Of a stretch of DNA of 64,000 nucleotides, positions 40,343-48,716 are shown piece after piece (position 1 is the stretch's first letter; the number at the start of each line of letters is the position of its first letter). Origin of the DNA: Halobacteriales archaeon QS_8_69_73 (lineage in GTDB: Archaea > Halobacteriota > Halobacteria > Halobacteriales > Haloarculaceae); NCBI GenBank assembly GCA_003022945.1, contig PXRZ01000055.1, positions 1 through 64,000 on the forward strand, written 5' to 3'. The notes below the pieces were generated by a model, which saw nothing but the letters and a program-made list of their open reading frames with translations, made no database searches and was not told the DNA's origin. The translations under genes were made by a program, and so were the position numbers.

Positions 40343-41275
40343 TCACCGGTAGCCGAGCGACTCGAGGCGGTCGACGACGTCAACGTCGGCGTCGGCGTCA
40401 GCATCGGCGTCGGGGTCGACCTCGGCCTCTCGCGGGGCGGCGGCCGGCGGCTCGTAGCCCCCCTCGTCGGTCGCGGCGGTAACCGCCCACGGCACCTCCC
40501 GGAGCGGCCGGAAGGCGAGGCCGGCGGCGTGGCCGTAGATGCCCCGCTCGCCGAAGGCGTTGCCGTGATCGGCGGTGACGACCGCGCGGTCGGCGTCGAC
40601 GTTCGACAGCAGCAGCCGGACGTCGTCGAGGGCCGCCCGGAGGTTGGCGCGATAGGCGGCCCAGACGTCGGCCCGCGAGCGGCGGCCGAACCGGAGGTCC
40701 TCCCACACCGACAGCGGGCGGTCGCCGAAGGCCTCCAGGGCGACGCCGTCGTCGCGATCGTCGGCGACGGATGGGAAGTGCGGCTGCATGTAGTGGACGA
40801 TCAGCCGGTCGAGGTCGCGCTCGCGGCCGGCGCGGACGGCGGCGTCGGTCACCGCCCGCGGCGGGACCGTGCCGAGGTCGTCGTCCCAGGCGTCCCGCCA
40901 CACCTCCCGGAGGTAGCCCAGCGCGTCGCCGTCGACGTGGTCGTCGCTGTAGGGGTTGGCGGTGACGTAGCCGACCGAGGACAGCGCCGCCGCCGGCCGG
41001 CCGAAGACGGCCTCGAGCCACTCCGTCGAGGTGCCGGCGGGCGACAGCCTGGTCGTCCCGACCGGCAGGTCGCCGTCCGGCGGGACGATCTCGGCCCACA
41101 GGTCCGCCCGACAGGCGTCGAGGACGACCAGTAGGTCCCAGTCGGCCTCGAACACCGGGTCCGCCGACAGCCGGCGGCCGTATCGGAGGTACGACCGCCA
41201 GCAGAGCTCCCGGACGGCGCCGAACCCGGCGCCGCGGAGCTGTCTGATGGCGTCGGCGGCGGCGCTGCGGTCCAT
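40343..41275 (-). CDS. Truncated-type sulfatase-like protein
   Basis: 310 residues. Metal-binding VVLDACRADLWAEIV near the N-terminus and VVTADHGNAFGERGIYGHAAG near residue 235 show the alkaline-phosphatase fold. The nucleophile region (SPAGTSTEWLEAVFG) lacks the CxPSR motif; a Ser or Thr occupies the place. This shorter subgroup, ending LESLGYR after an Asp-Ala repeat (DADADADADVD), is common in haloarchaeal polysaccharide clusters next to flippases and glycosyltransferases, and its activity has not been settled. It probably forms an operon with 39050-40297 (45-bp gap). Confidence 0.78.
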   Translation of the reverse strand: MDRSAAADAIRQLRGAGFGAVRELCWRSYLRYGRRLSADPVFEADWDLLVVLDACRADLWAEIVPPDGDLPVGTTRLSPAGTSTEWLEAVFGRPAAALSSVGYVTANPYSDDHVDGDALGYLREVWRDAWDDDLGTVPPRAVTDAAVRAGRERDLDRLIVHYMQPHFPSVADDRDDGVALEAFGDRPLSVWEDLRFGRRSRADVWAAYRANLRAALDDVRLLLSNVDADRAVVTADHGNAFGERGIYGHAAGLAFRPLREVPWAVTAATDEGGYEPPAAAPREAEVDPDADADADADVDVVDRLESLGYR

Positions 41276-41627
41276 GTCATTCGTCGGTCGGCTCGGCTCT
41301 TAATCCCCGGTGGTCCGGCTGGAATAGTGTTCAGTGAGAAGGGAATGGAGTATTTCGGCGGTGACGAGGATGTGCTCGAACGCCCCCGGCCGCTCGCGGG
41401 CTAGGCCTCGCTGTGCTCGCGTGTCGTCGCTTCTTGCGTCGCTCCTCCCGCTCGCTTCATTCCGAGGCCTCCCTCCCCTCGATCGCTCGGCCTCGCTGCG
41501 CGAGCGGTCGGCCCCGTTCGATTTCCTACCCGAGGAGGCTGACCGACCGGCTCTCGCGTAACTAAACATGGCCCCGGCCGGCGGCGAAAAGAGGAAGCTA
41601 CTTTACCTCGACAGAACAGTTCAGCCC
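41276..41627. other. Intergenic region without a gene
   Basis: About 350 bp between the sulfatase-like gene and the glycosyltransferase. It contains short self-complementary patches (for example GCGCGAGCGG / GCTCGCGGGC) and imperfect copies of GCTCGC. The 89-codon minus-strand ORF is Arg/Ser-rich without conserved character. A CTTTACC box about 27 bp before GTG 41628 may be the promoter of the next gene. Confidence 0.5.
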
Positions 41628-42626
41628 GTGAGCCTGCACGTCGCGGTCACGCACTACCCGGAAGGCGCCGGCCACGCCACGCGGATGATGGCGGTCGCGC
41701 GTGGCCTCCGGCGGCGTGGCGCCGAGGTGGCGCTCGCGGGTGGCGGGCCGGGACGACGGCTGTACGGGCCGAACGGCTTCGACGCCTACGAGCCGCCGCA
41801 GGTGGACTACATCGGCGATTACCAGGGCGCCGACAACCCGCTGGCCGGGTTGGTGCGGGTGCTGACGGGGAGCCTCCCGGACAGCGCCGACCGGGTCCGC
41901 GGGCTCGTCGAGTGGCTCCACGACGTCGACCCCGACGCGGTCGTCACTGACGACATGTTCACCGTTGCGGCAGCCGCGGCGGCCGACGTCCCGCTGTACG
42001 TGCTGTCGCACAACGCCGCCGCGCTGTACCGCGACCCGCTCATCCGGGCGTCGACGGCGGGCATCAACGCCGTCCAGCGGCTGGCCGCCGAGCGGTTCTT
42101 CTACCCGGCGGTGTGGCCGCCCGGCGACGGCGACCCGCCCGGCGTCTCCCGCGTGCCGCCGGTCGCGCTGCCGGCGCCGCCGGACGCCCCGGAGCGTGGC
42201 CCCGACGACCCGGGGGTCGTCCTCGTCCCGTCGACGTACTCGACCGAGTTCGACGCCGTGGCCGCCGGCCTCCGGGCGGCCGGCCGCGAGGTGACGCTCG
42301 TCGGCGACCACGACTGGGGGCCGGTGCCGTCGCTGCTGCCTGTACTGCGGCGGGCCGAGGCCGTCGTCTGTTCCGGCTACTCGACGGTGATGGAGGCGGC
42401 CGTCGCCGGGACTCCCTGTGTCGTCCTGCCGGCGACGAACGAGCAGGCCGGCGCTGCCCGGCGGCTGGCGCCGGCCGAGGGGTTTCGGGTCGCCCGGCGG
42501 CCGGCGGCCGTCGAGTCGGCGCTGTCGGCGCTGTCGGTCGCCCCGGAGCACGCCAACGGCATCGCCGCCGTCGCCGAGCGTATCCTCGACGACATCGCCG
42601 CCGCGAGGCCGCGGGCGACGGCCTGA
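41628..42626 (+). CDS. UDP-glycosyltransferase-like protein (GT28/MurG type)
   Basis: 332 residues from GTG 41628 (MSLHVAVTHYPEGAGHATRMMAVARGLRRRGAEV); the track start 20 codons earlier is not family-like. GT-B fold: the N-terminal glycine loop GAGHATR, the inter-domain hinge, and the C-terminal nucleotide-sugar site VVCSGYSTVMEAAVAGTPCVVLPATNEQAGAARRL, which matches the MurG/UGT acceptor pocket with conserved Gly-Tyr-Ser-Thr. It would transfer a sugar to a lipid or protein-linked acceptor. Follows the sulfatase/flippase set in the same neighbourhood, supporting a surface-glycan role. Confidence 0.82.
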   Translation: MSLHVAVTHYPEGAGHATRMMAVARGLRRRGAEVALAGGGPGRRLYGPNGFDAYEPPQVDYIGDYQGADNPLAGLVRVLTGSLPDSADRVRGLVEWLHDVDPDAVVTDDMFTVAAAAAADVPLYVLSHNAAALYRDPLIRASTAGINAVQRLAAERFFYPAVWPPGDGDPPGVSRVPPVALPAPPDAPERGPDDPGVVLVPSTYSTEFDAVAAGLRAAGREVTLVGDHDWGPVPSLLPVLRRAEAVVCSGYSTVMEAAVAGTPCVVLPATNEQAGAARRLAPAEGFRVARRPAAVESALSALSVAPEHANGIAAVAERILDDIAAARPRATA

Positions 42627-42712
42627 TACTGCCGGCTGTACCCGCGGAGCGGGGCGTACGCGAGCCGCCGGCCGGAGACACCTCCGGACCCCTCGGAGCG
42701 AACCCCGCGAAA

Positions 42713-43178
42713 TTACAGCCGGTGGTACGGGTCGTACGGTCGACGCCATCGCCCGCCGGTGGAAGGCGACCGCCGTCTCGCGGTCGACCTCCGGGTAGCC
42801 AGGGGTCGTGACCGCCCCCCGGGAGTCGACGGTGCTGTCGGCGACGACCGCTGCCCGGTGGACCGGCTCGGGATCGGGGTACGGCCGGACCGAGCCGTAG
42901 CCGGCGGCAAACGCCGACCGTAGCGGCGCCGGGTCGTCGACGTACCGATTGACGACGAGGGACTCCGCCTTCGCGGCCGACAGCGCTGCCGCCGCGGCCA
43001 GCGGCGCCTCCCGGTCGAGGACGGCCGTCACCTCGCCGTCGGCGACCAGCGCGTTCCCCGGCTGGAGGTCCCACGGGAACAGCGTCGCCCGGGCGGGGCC
43101 GACATTGGGGCGGTTGTGCGGTGGCGTCGAAAGACGGCGACACGCTCTGGTCGCCGCGGCGCCGAGCAGCCTCGGGGT
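42713..43178 (-). pseudogene. APH-like phosphotransferase, C-terminal fragment
   Basis: On the minus strand an open frame from 43178 reads ATRACRRL...VGPARATLFPWDLQPGNALVADGEVTAVLDREAPLAAAAALSAAKAESLVV, then FHRRAMAST, with an indel before RPYDPYHRL at 42713. DLQPGNALV and AVLDREAPLAAAA correspond to the HxDxxxxN catalytic and DFE-type metal loops of aminoglycoside-phosphotransferase-like kinases (PF01636), though the first catalytic Asp context reads PWDLQPGN. The ATP-binding N-terminal two thirds are absent. A 5'-truncated, additionally frameshifted remnant. The region 43179-43359 behind it holds no gene. Confidence 0.7.
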
Positions 43179-43359
43179 CTACCTCAGTCATCAATGAGCG
43201 ACACGGCGGCGCGGCGGAGCGGCTGGCCGAGGCGGTCGTCGCCGGCCTCGAGGCCGACCGAGCGACCGCGGCGGCGCGCCGGACCGATCAGGCAACAGCG
43301 AGACGAGAGCGGCGGAGTGGGAACGAGGGACTTTCACGCGCGGCGTCCAACCGCCACAC

Positions 43360-44028
43360 ATGTCGACGTACGTCACCGGGCGGACCCTCGACGAGAACGG
43401 AGAGCTGGTTCCGGGGACCGGCTTCGAGGTGCGGGAGGGCGGCCGGCTTGAGGAGCGGCTCCGCGAGCGGACGGGGCCGGTCACCTCCCACCCGACCCGG
43501 CCCGTCTGGGGGATCCCGCTGAGCGGCGACGACGGACCGATCCGGACGCTGAGCGTCTTCGGAGCCGGCTACGGCGGCCCGCCGGCGCACTACCACGAGC
43601 GGAGCGTCGAGCGCTTCGCGGTCGAGTCGGGGTCGCTGACCCTGCGGCTCGACGGCGACGAGCGGACGGTCGCGGCCGGCGAGGTGGCGACCGTCGAGCC
43701 GGACGTCGTCCACGGCTTCCGCGTCGAAACCGACGAGCGAGCGCTCGTGACGACGGAGATCCGCTCGCCGGGGCGGCTCCGGCAGGTGCTGCCGACGCTC
43801 GGCGGGCTGGCACACGACCGCTCGCGCAGCGCCGACGACCCGCTCCAGCGGGCCCGCATCGCCGACGTCCTCGACGGTAACACGACCTTCGTCCGGGGCG
43901 AGCGGTTCGGCGGCGCGGCGACAGACGCACTCGCGGCCGTCGCGCGGCTGGCCGGCTACCACGGCGCCTACGCGACCTATACGCAGCCGGCGTTCTGGCG
44001 GCGCCACGTTGAGCAGCCGATAGCGTGA
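43360..44028 (+). CDS. Cupin domain protein
   Basis: 222 residues. Cupin core at about 65-130 with motif 1 GYGGPPAHYHERSVERFAVESGSLTLRLDG and motif 2 VATVEPDVVHGFRVE (His ligands in HYH and VVH, Glu in the E position). The C-terminal 90 residues are helical (RQVLPTLGGLAHDRSR; GAYATYTQPAFWRRHVEQPIA). Probably a mononuclear Fe/Mn/Zn protein; quercetinase- or dioxygenase-like proteins share this shape but the substrate is unknown. ATG 43360 follows a GACTTTCACGC patch about 28 bp upstream. Confidence 0.78.
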   Translation: MSTYVTGRTLDENGELVPGTGFEVREGGRLEERLRERTGPVTSHPTRPVWGIPLSGDDGPIRTLSVFGAGYGGPPAHYHERSVERFAVESGSLTLRLDGDERTVAAGEVATVEPDVVHGFRVETDERALVTTEIRSPGRLRQVLPTLGGLAHDRSRSADDPLQRARIADVLDGNTTFVRGERFGGAATDALAAVARLAGYHGAYATYTQPAFWRRHVEQPIA

Positions 44029-44087
44029 CGGCGACGGACCGCGGCGCGGCCGACGGATTCATCCGTCCCTCGGCGCAACCGACGTGT

Positions 44088-44393
44088 ATGTCGAGCGATA
44101 CCGACGATACGACCGAGACGGAGCCGACGACCATCCGACGCGGTCGGGACTTCGAGCGGGAGTACCGGCTGTCGGCCGCCGACGCCGGCGAGTTCCTCGT
44201 TCAACTCGGCGAACAGCTCCGGGACGACGAGACGCTGACCGTCGCCGACGAGACGGAAGGGTGGGAACTGCCCTTCGAGTCCGGCGAGCCGGTCGGGCTG
44301 GAGATCGACTTCGAGGGGACCGGCGAGCCGGAGCTCGAAATCGAGGTCGAGATGCCCGGCGTCGCCGACGACGACGGGCCGACGGTCAGCTGA
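44088..44393 (+). CDS. amphi-Trp domain protein
   Basis: 101 residues from ATG 44088. Contains the haloarchaeal amphi-Trp pattern: REYRLSAADAGEFLVQLGEQLRDDETLTVADETEGWELPFESGEPVGLEIDFEG, an amphipathic beta domain with one conserved Trp, and very acidic ends. These small proteins are common in halophiles and of unknown function. Start chosen because the preceding bases are noncoding and the typical acidic Ser/Asp/Thr head begins here. Confidence 0.82.
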   Translation: MSSDTDDTTETEPTTIRRGRDFEREYRLSAADAGEFLVQLGEQLRDDETLTVADETEGWELPFESGEPVGLEIDFEGTGEPELEIEVEMPGVADDDGPTVS

Positions 44394-44515
44394 GGCGTGG
44401 GCGACGGCGGGCGCCGTCGGCATCCGGTCGACCATCCGGGCCGGCTCCGCGGATGCGGCGCAACCGACCAGTCCGCGACAGATTGTAGTACGTCCGCTCC
44501 GTGTCAGCGATATAC

Positions 44516-44689
44516 ATGGATGTCGAAACCGAGTTCGCCGAGGAGACGGTGACCGTCAGCGCCGACGGGGAGGTCGTCGGGACGGTCCCGCGGGAGTTCT
44601 GGGAGAAGTGGACCGACCGCATCGAGAACGACCCGGAGACGTGTCTGTCGGTCTGTCTGTCGAGACGGCCGGCCGTCCGCGACGCCTGA
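44516..44689 (+). CDS. Small conserved hypothetical protein
   Basis: 57 residues from ATG 44516 (MDVETEFAEETVTVSADGEVVGTVPREFWEKWTDRIENDP), two Cys near the end (ETCLSVCLSRR). The strand-strand-helix pattern looks like a genuine compact protein; a TTGTAGTACG stretch upstream may be its promoter. No family named. Confidence 0.5.
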   Translation: MDVETEFAEETVTVSADGEVVGTVPREFWEKWTDRIENDPETCLSVCLSRRPAVRDA

Positions 44690-44783
44690 GCGACGGAGAC
44701 GGCGCGAGCCGTCGACGCCGGGGGCTCGCCGGCGCGGTTCCCGTACCCGTTCTTTTTTGTCCGCATCGGCCGGTACGTCGGCC

Positions 44784-45986
44784 ATGCCACCGTCACACGG
44801 GAGTCACCTGGGGACGCCGACGGCCGCGGACGCGACGACGCTGCTGTTGCTCGGCAGCGGCGAGCTCGGAAAGGAACTCGTCCTCGCGGCCCAGCGGCTG
44901 GGCGTGGAGACGGTCGCCGTCGACCGCTACGAGGACGCGCCGGCGATGCAGGTCGCCCATCGGAGCCACGCGGTCGACATGACCGACGCGGCGGCGGTCA
45001 GTGAGATCGTCGACCGCGAGGAGCCGGCGCTCATCGTCCCGGAGATCGAGGCCATCGCGACCGACGAACTCGAGCGGCTCGAGGAGGCCGGCCACGACGT
45101 GGTGCCGACCGCCCGGGCGACCCGGCTGACGATGGACCGCGAGTGGATCCGCGAGTTCGCCGCCGGGGAGGTCGGCGTCCGGACCGGCGACTACGCCTTC
45201 GCCGACGGCAGAGAGGCCTACCGCGAGGCGGCCGCCGACATCGGGCTGCCAGTGGTGGTGAAGCCGACGATGTCTTCCTCCGGGAAGGGTCAGTCGGTCG
45301 TCCACGACGACGCGGCGCTGGACGACGCCTGGGAGACCGCCCGGGAGGGGACGCGCGCGGACACCGGCCGGGTCATCGTCGAGGAACTCGTCGAGTTCGA
45401 CGCCGAATTCACGCTTTTGACCGTCCGCCACGAGGACGGGACGACGTTCTGCCCGCCCGTCGGTCACGTCCAGGAGGGCGGCGACTACCAGGCGAGCTGG
45501 CAGCCGCACCCCCTGACCGACGGGCAGCTGTCGGACGCCAGGCGGATGGCCCGCGAGGTGACCGACGGCCTCGGCGGCCACGGCATCTTCGGCGTCGAAT
45601 TCTTCGTCCGGGACGGCGAGGTGCTGTTCAGCGAGCTGTCGCCGCGGCCCCACGACACCGGGCTCGTGACGCTGGCCTCCCAGCGGCGCAGCCAGTTCGA
45701 CCTCCACCTGCGCGCGATTCTCGGCCTTCCGGTGTCGGAGGTCACCGTCGACCGCCCCGGGGCGAGCGCGGCGCTGGTCGCCGACGAGCCGCTCGATCGG
45801 CCCGCCGTCACCGGCGTCGAAGAGGCCCTCGCGACGCCGGAGACCGACCTGTGGCTGTTCGGCAAGCCGGACGCCTACGCCGGGCGGCGGATGGGCGTCG
45901 CCGTTGCGACGGCCGACGACACCGACACCGCCCGCGAGCGCGCCGCGGCGGCCGTCGACTGCCTCGAGATCGGCGACGACGCCTGA
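44784..45986 (+). CDS. purT: Formate-dependent GAR transformylase PurT
   Basis: 400 residues from ATG 44784 with a TTTTTTGT box 26-33 bp before it. PreATP-grasp domain (LLLLGSGELGKELVLAAQRLGVETVAVDRYEDAPAMQVAHRSHAVDMTD), ATP-grasp with RLTMDREWIREFAA, VVVKPTMSSSGKGQSVV, HVQEGGDYQASWQPHPL, GIFGVEFFVRDGEVLFSELSPRPHDTGLVTLASQ, all diagnostic of PurT. It uses formate and ATP to formylate glycinamide ribonucleotide in purine synthesis; many haloarchaea use it instead of the folate-dependent PurN. Frame intact and family length normal (about 390-400). A T-rich tract after the stop should terminate transcription. Confidence 0.94.
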   Translation: MPPSHGSHLGTPTAADATTLLLLGSGELGKELVLAAQRLGVETVAVDRYEDAPAMQVAHRSHAVDMTDAAAVSEIVDREEPALIVPEIEAIATDELERLEEAGHDVVPTARATRLTMDREWIREFAAGEVGVRTGDYAFADGREAYREAAADIGLPVVVKPTMSSSGKGQSVVHDDAALDDAWETAREGTRADTGRVIVEELVEFDAEFTLLTVRHEDGTTFCPPVGHVQEGGDYQASWQPHPLTDGQLSDARRMAREVTDGLGGHGIFGVEFFVRDGEVLFSELSPRPHDTGLVTLASQRRSQFDLHLRAILGLPVSEVTVDRPGASAALVADEPLDRPAVTGVEEALATPETDLWLFGKPDAYAGRRMGVAVATADDTDTARERAAAAVDCLEIGDDA

Positions 45987-46011
45987 GGTCCGCGCGCGGA
46001 ACTGCCAGTCG

Positions 46012-46021
46012 TTTTTGTTTT
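46012..46021 (+). terminator. T-tract terminator of purT
   Basis: GTTTTTGTTTTAC, 26 bp after the purT stop; oligo-T tracts alone are the usual archaeal intrinsic terminators. No stem is needed or evident. Confidence 0.6.
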
Positions 46022-46414
46022 ACGAGCACACCCAAGGCAGTGGCGGGGCGGGCGCTCGTCGGGTATCTGTGTCGCCCCCCGACGGTAGCCGCCTCCGTCG
46101 TCCTGCGGTCACGGGCCGGTGATACCAGTATCGTACAGGATGCCGCACTCGTCATACCGGACCAGCGTCTCCGAGTCCGGTATCGCCTCGGAGGAGTCAC
46201 CGGAACTCGCAGTATGTCGCCGAGATTGGGTCTAAGGTCGGTGTACGCCGCTGCGTCACGGCTGGGACAGACCGTGGGGACGTACTCGGCGAGGGGTCAA
46301 ATTAGATAACGCAGATGCTCGCTCTCCCACGAGTTGCGGACGAGCGACACCGGCAGTGGGGATCCGGCGCTCGGGGAAGGACACTCACTTGTCATCTTGG
46401 GGCGAACGACCCGC
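46022..46414. other. Gene-free spacer after purT
   Basis: About 390 bp. Reading frames on either strand lack protein character; short strong patches such as GGTCAAATTAGATAAC near 46296 are AT-rich. No repeat or RNA gene identified; TATA-like sequence for the next small gene not clear. Confidence 0.5.
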
Positions 46415-46618
46415 ATGGGAAGTGACGGCCTCGTCGAACTCGACCAGGAGTGCTGGGTCGCCCTCGCGAAGTACAATCTGCTCCTCGCCACCGGCTTCGG
46501 GATTCTCGCACTAGTGTCCCGAACGGCGCTGTCCGGCAACGAACTGCTGCTCATCGAGAACGGAGTGCTCGCGCTGCTCTTCGGGACCGTTCAGACGTAC
46601 GCCTGGCTCTCCGCGTGA
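46415..46618 (+). CDS. Small membrane protein
   Basis: 67 residues from ATG 46415 with two hydrophobic helices (LAKYNLLLATGFGILALVSRTAL and LLLIENGVLALLFGTVQTYAWLS). No motif. The protein character is good (clear helices, acidic head), so I treat it as real, function unknown. Confidence 0.55.
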   Translation: MGSDGLVELDQECWVALAKYNLLLATGFGILALVSRTALSGNELLLIENGVLALLFGTVQTYAWLSA

Positions 46619-46764
46619 GCAGAGCGGGGCAGTCGACGACGCTCCCGCAGTATCCGACGGGGCCCGGCCGAGGAACTTTTTCTTCGAATAGGACCGCTTC
46701 ACGTCATTACTGCCGACAGTGTGAGAGGTGTCCGGATCGGACGGAACTCGACCGTCCTCGAACG

Positions 46765-47395
46765 TCACCGTGACGACTCCATTTTGTGAGTCCCCCGCGA
46801 CGGCGCAGTGGGGGGCGGTCGAGTCGGTCGGCTCTCTCGGTGGTCGCGACGGCGTACTTGACCGCCCGGTCGCTGTCGGTCCGGTCGCGGTCCGCGCGTT
46901 CCAGCGGTCGGTCGGCGTAGAACGAGACCGTCGTGATGGACTGCCGCTCGACGTCCTCGGCGACGCACACGGTCGCCCCGGCCGGTACCTCGCTCGCTAC
47001 TTGCTGGCCGACGTCGCGCTGCTCCTCGTTGTACGACTCCACGACGAGGGCGCCGTACGTCGGGAGCAGAAGGAGAATGGCAAGAACGCAGACGGCGGCA
47101 TAGGCGGCCAGCCGCCGTCCCAGCGACGAAAGGGGTCTCGCTCCGGAGGATGGGGCTAATTTCTTCGAGGACCGACCCAACCCGGTCCCGGAGGCTGCCA
47201 CCGAGCGGTCCGTCCGCGGCGGCAGGCGGGACGTACCCCAGAAGCGCTGCCCCGGGAATATACATCCGGAGTAGATACCGGGCATGGTCGCCGCTCGCCG
47301 CGGCGAAGGTGTCGAAGCCGGCCGCACGGAACCGGTCGGCGCGCAGATAGTCGATCGTCACGAGCGGGACGTTTCGCGACCGACCCATTACCCCG
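46765..47395 (-). pseudogene. Membrane glycosyltransferase (GT39-like) C-terminal relic
   Basis: Scattered minus-strand frames keep the order of a polytopic glycosyltransferase tail. First VPLVTIDYLRADRFRAAGF...AAASGDHARYLLRMYIPGAALLGY (47390-47250), then after a shift a helix AAYAAVCVLAILLLLPTYGALVVE followed by an external region VGQQVASEVPAGATVCVAEDVERQSITTVSFYADRPLERA. The GD-ARYL--MY-PGA block is typical of haloarchaeal dolichyl-phosphate-sugar protein glycosyltransferase-like proteins. Start, most helices and the catalytic N-terminal loop are absent. Two or more shifts and truncation make it a clear pseudogene. Confidence 0.6.
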
Positions 47396-47628
47396 AGAGG
47401 CACCCGGACGGCACCCGAGCGCGTCGGTCCGGGTGCCACGCGAGGTGCGCGCGGTCCGTGTTAGCCGGATCGGCGGTCGGTCAGGGGCGGGGCGCCCTGT
47501 TCCGGCGGCGAGACGGCTCACTCGCTGGGATCGGCTGGGAGTTGCTGGCGCGACACTTCGGCGCGACGGTCGACGTCGACGGCCTCGAGAACGAATTGTG
47601 AGGCCGCGCCGACGCCCGTCGATCAGCC

Positions 47629-47745
47629 ATGGAGGTGTTGGCACCCGGTTTAGACGGAAATGCTCGCATTCCAGACGAGTACCTATACCGCGGCGAGCGG
47701 AGCGAGTCGCAGGCTCGTGAGGAGATCAGACGCAGTAAAAAGTGA
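47629..47745 (+). pseudogene. PEBP-like (YbhB) N-terminal fragment
   Basis: A 38-codon ORF (MEVLAPGLDGNARIPDEYLYRGER) resembling the start of haloarchaeal phosphatidylethanolamine-binding-like proteins (L-SPAFDDGGRIPDEYGY), then broken off by GAGCGGAGCGAGTCGCAGGC, a composition common in haloarchaeal junctions. The rest of the family (about 110 residues) is missing. It stands at the left boundary of the low-GC defence island, so it may mark the insertion point. Confidence 0.4.
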
Positions 47746-47839
47746 GAACGGTGCCGTCTCCTGGCGAATCGCTTGCGGTAATCTAGTACAGTGGTCCTAT
47801 AGTTCGTTTATTAGATGTAAACAGATGGCCGACGTTTTG

Positions 47840-47849
47840 AGAACGTTCT
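47840..47849 (+). promoter_or_regulatory. Palindrome AGAACGTTCT upstream of abiE pair
   Basis: A perfect 10-bp palindrome, with a half-site GCAGAACGC 14 bp later, lies 53 bp before the abiEi start. AbiEi antitoxins repress their own promoters by binding inverted repeats, so this is a candidate operator. A TTTTATT box at 47881 is nearby. Confidence 0.45.
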
Positions 47850-47901
47850 ATCGGCAGAACGCTTATTCCGGCGGTCTGCATTTTATTCACTACGTGTAAC
47901 G

Positions 47902-48713
47902 GTGTCACCGACGAACAACGAACTACACGAAGCGGGTTATCAGAGCGAGAGAGCCGCGCGCTCGCGCGCCTGACAAGTCAGAACAGGGAGATTTTCACGA
48001 TCGACGACCTGGCGGAAGCGCTTGAGACGACCTACGACGCCGCCAAGACGACCACGTCGCGCCTTGCGAACAACGGCTGGCTCACGCGTCTCAAGCCCGG
48101 ACTCTACCTCGTCGTCCCGCTGGCGGCCGGCGAGCGCGGACAGTACACCGCCCACGAGTTCTACATCGCCAACCACCTCGTCGAGCCGATGTACGTCGGG
48201 TTCTGGAGCGCGCTCGGCTTCCACGGACTCACCGAACAGGTCCCTCGGTCGGTCACCATCGTGACAACCAAGCGACGCCCGGACCGGACCGTCCACGACG
48301 TGGAGTATCACTTCGTCACACTCGCCGAGTACAAGTTCTTCGGCCACGAGCAGTACGCCGTGGGCGGCCACCAGGTCTCCATCGCCACGCCGGAAAAGAC
48401 GCTGGCCGACTGTGCCGACCAGCCCAACCACTGCGGCGGCGTCCGCGAACTCGCCAAGGGCATTCGGGAGGGGGGCGACGGCTACGATCCCAAGACGCTG
48501 ATCGAGTATGCCCGACAGATCGGCAACGGGGCAGCCCTCAAACGCCTGGTCTACCTCATGGATCACTACGAGATTACCATTCCCAACCGCGAAACAGTGG
48601 ACGCCGAGGTCACTGAGGGGTCTTCGCCACTCGACCCGACGCGCTCGTCGAGGGGCGACTACACGCCGGGCTATCGGCTATACGTAAATATCCCCGACGA
48701 GGAGTTACCATAG
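47902..48713 (+). pseudogene. abiEi: AbiEi-family antitoxin, N-terminal frameshift
   Basis: GTG 47902 gives MSPTNNELHEAGYQSERAA and stops at a TGA after 23 codons. Removing the one-base break near 47950 continues with RLTSQNREIFTIDDLAEALETTYDAAKTTTSRLANNGWLTRLKPGLYLVV, a wHTH of the AbiEi_4 type. It is followed by AHEFYIANHLVEPMYVGFWSALGFHGLTEQ, TPEKTLADCADQP and EYARQIGNGAALKRLVYLMD, which are the antitoxin domain motifs. It is the transcription-repressing antitoxin of a type IV abortive-infection system. The break could be real or a sequencing slip. The toxin gene starts three bases after the stop at 48713. Confidence 0.8.
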
Positions 48714-48716
48714 CTG

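Noticed and set aside
41300-41569. 89-codon minus-strand ORF upstream of the glycosyltransferase
   Set aside because: Composition follows GCTCGC-rich intergenic sequence; no protein-like periodicity or family signature.
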